NCBI GenBank assembly: GCA_903927855.1
Contig: CAIYOL010000327.1
Coordinates: 1-6,560, forward strand
Length of the DNA: 6,560 nt
Direction: 5' to 3'
Source of the DNA: an uncultured Planctomycetota bacterium
GTDB taxonomy: Bacteria > Planctomycetota > Phycisphaerae > Sedimentisphaerales > Anaerobacaceae
In this document: positions 5,927 to 6,560 of the stretch, one piece after another
Layout of the letters: every line of letters starts with the position of its first letter
How positions within the stretch are numbered: position 1 is the first letter of the stretch
The notes under the pieces: generated by a model
Database searches by the model: none
What the model was told of the DNA's origin: nothing
The model's input: the letters and a program-made list of their open reading frames with translations, nothing else
Position numbers and translations under genes: made by a program

Positions 5927-6560
5927 ATGGCACGCGGGTACAGCAGACGAGGGAACCGAACCAGAAGCAGGATATATATCATCTTGGTGTTGCTGATTAT
6001 TGCTGTGGTGATTGTTTTTGTTTACAGACGTTACCCTTTCAGCCAAAATGGGGCAGTTGCAACCTCAACCGGTACTGGCGGGACGGTGGAAAGCAAAACA
6101 ATCTTACCTGTGGTAAAACCTGCAGCAGGATCTATAGTGGAATCCGGAACAGAATCAAATTTGTCAAGGTTTGCACAATTGACTGCAGAGGCCAATCCAC
6201 AGGTGGCAGAGCTTATTACCGAAGCGATGTCATACATTGAGGCCAAGCCCGCGAGGATTATAGATGCGCGTGAGAGGCTAAACGAGACGTTGCCGATGCC
6301 TATGAGTGAGCAGCAGCGGGCGTTTATTAAAAAGCAACTTTCTGAGCTTGCGGACAAGTGGCTTTTCAGCAGGACGATTTTTCCTCAGGATAAGCTCACC
6401 GGCTCTTATAAGGTCAAGCCTGGGGATTTGCTTGCGGGAATCGGCAAGCAATTTAAAGTTCCGCACGAGATTCTTGTGGAGATTAACAAGATGAGCCGTC
6501 CCGAGGCCCTGCAGGCGGGAGATACGCTAAAGGTGATTAACGGCCCGTTCCATGTTAGGG
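5927..6560 (+). CDS. Membrane-anchored LysM protein, probable L,D-transpeptidase (partial, 3' end cut)
   Basis: The frame runs open from the ATG to the window edge: 211 codons plus one base. The N-terminus is strongly basic (four Arg in the first 11 residues, then R13 and R15). A single hydrophobic segment follows at about 16-33 ('IYIILVLLIIAVVIVFVY'), so the rest should face the periplasm. Residues 40-75 are a low-complexity Gly/Thr/Val/Pro linker. Residues 79-150 look helical, similar to a TPR-like or spacer region. Residues 161-204 match a LysM peptidoglycan-binding motif: 'YKVKPGDLLAGIGKQFKVP' then 'LVEINKM' and 'LQAGDTLKVI'. The last residues, 'NGPFHVR', resemble the lead-in to a YkuD L,D-transpeptidase domain in planctomycetal proteins, but the catalytic Cys/His part lies beyond the window, so that activity is inferred. 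One base separates it from the cyclo-ligase stop, making it the third operon gene. A LysM protein with a different catalytic domain remains possible. Confidence 0.85.
   Translation, partial: MARGYSRRGNRTRSRIYIILVLLIIAVVIVFVYRRYPFSQNGAVATSTGTGGTVESKTILPVVKPAAGSIVESGTESNLSRFAQLTAEANPQVAELITEAMSYIEAKPARIIDARERLNETLPMPMSEQQRAFIKKQLSELADKWLFSRTIFPQDKLTGSYKVKPGDLLAGIGKQFKVPHEILVEINKMSRPEALQAGDTLKVINGPFHVR

Overview
The window reads as ordinary chromosomal DNA from a bacterium of the phylum Planctomycetota, most likely class Phycisphaerae (Sedimentisphaerales-type). The placement rests mainly on the secreted protein in the middle. It has a signal peptide, an Fn3-like module with the 'SYNVYFGT ... 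TTYYWAADS ... WSFTT' pattern, and a C-terminal dockerin-like tail ending 'GDGIVNFLDFAELAKDWL', a combination I associate with that group. This is inference from recognised sequence style, not a database search.

Layout, left to right. (1) Positions 75-1463, minus strand: a complete class-II tryptophan synthase beta chain (TrpB2 type), with no trpA visible. A 13-bp sequence is repeated in tandem across its stop codon. (2) Positions 1464-1735: a divergent intergenic region. It carries a good sigma70-like promoter for the rightward gene, and the -10 box lies inside a perfect 9-bp inverted repeat that looks like an operator. (3) Positions 1736-3844, plus strand: a 702-residue secreted multidomain protein whose catalytic part looks like a GH105 (YteR-type) unsaturated glucuronyl/galacturonyl hydrolase. 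A possible terminator follows. (4) Positions 3955 to the window end, plus strand: a tight cluster of rarA (AAA+ replication-recombination ATPase), a 5-formyltetrahydrofolate cyclo-ligase gene, and a membrane-anchored LysM protein cut by the window edge, probably an L,D-transpeptidase. Gaps between these genes are 0 and 1 nt, so they are probably one operon. A consensus TATAAT sits 8 nt before the rarA ATG, which suggests a leaderless transcript.

The genes serve separate jobs: tryptophan or indole use, extracellular polysaccharide breakdown, replication-fork maintenance, one-carbon metabolism and cell-wall work. Only the last three are linked by operon structure. I found no RNA genes, CRISPR array, insertion sequence or phage genes, and no clearly new multi-gene system. 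The most interesting items are the operator-like palindrome on the glycosidase promoter, the probable leaderless start of rarA, and the domain make-up of the glycosidase, with an unassigned N-terminal domain and a degenerate dockerin.
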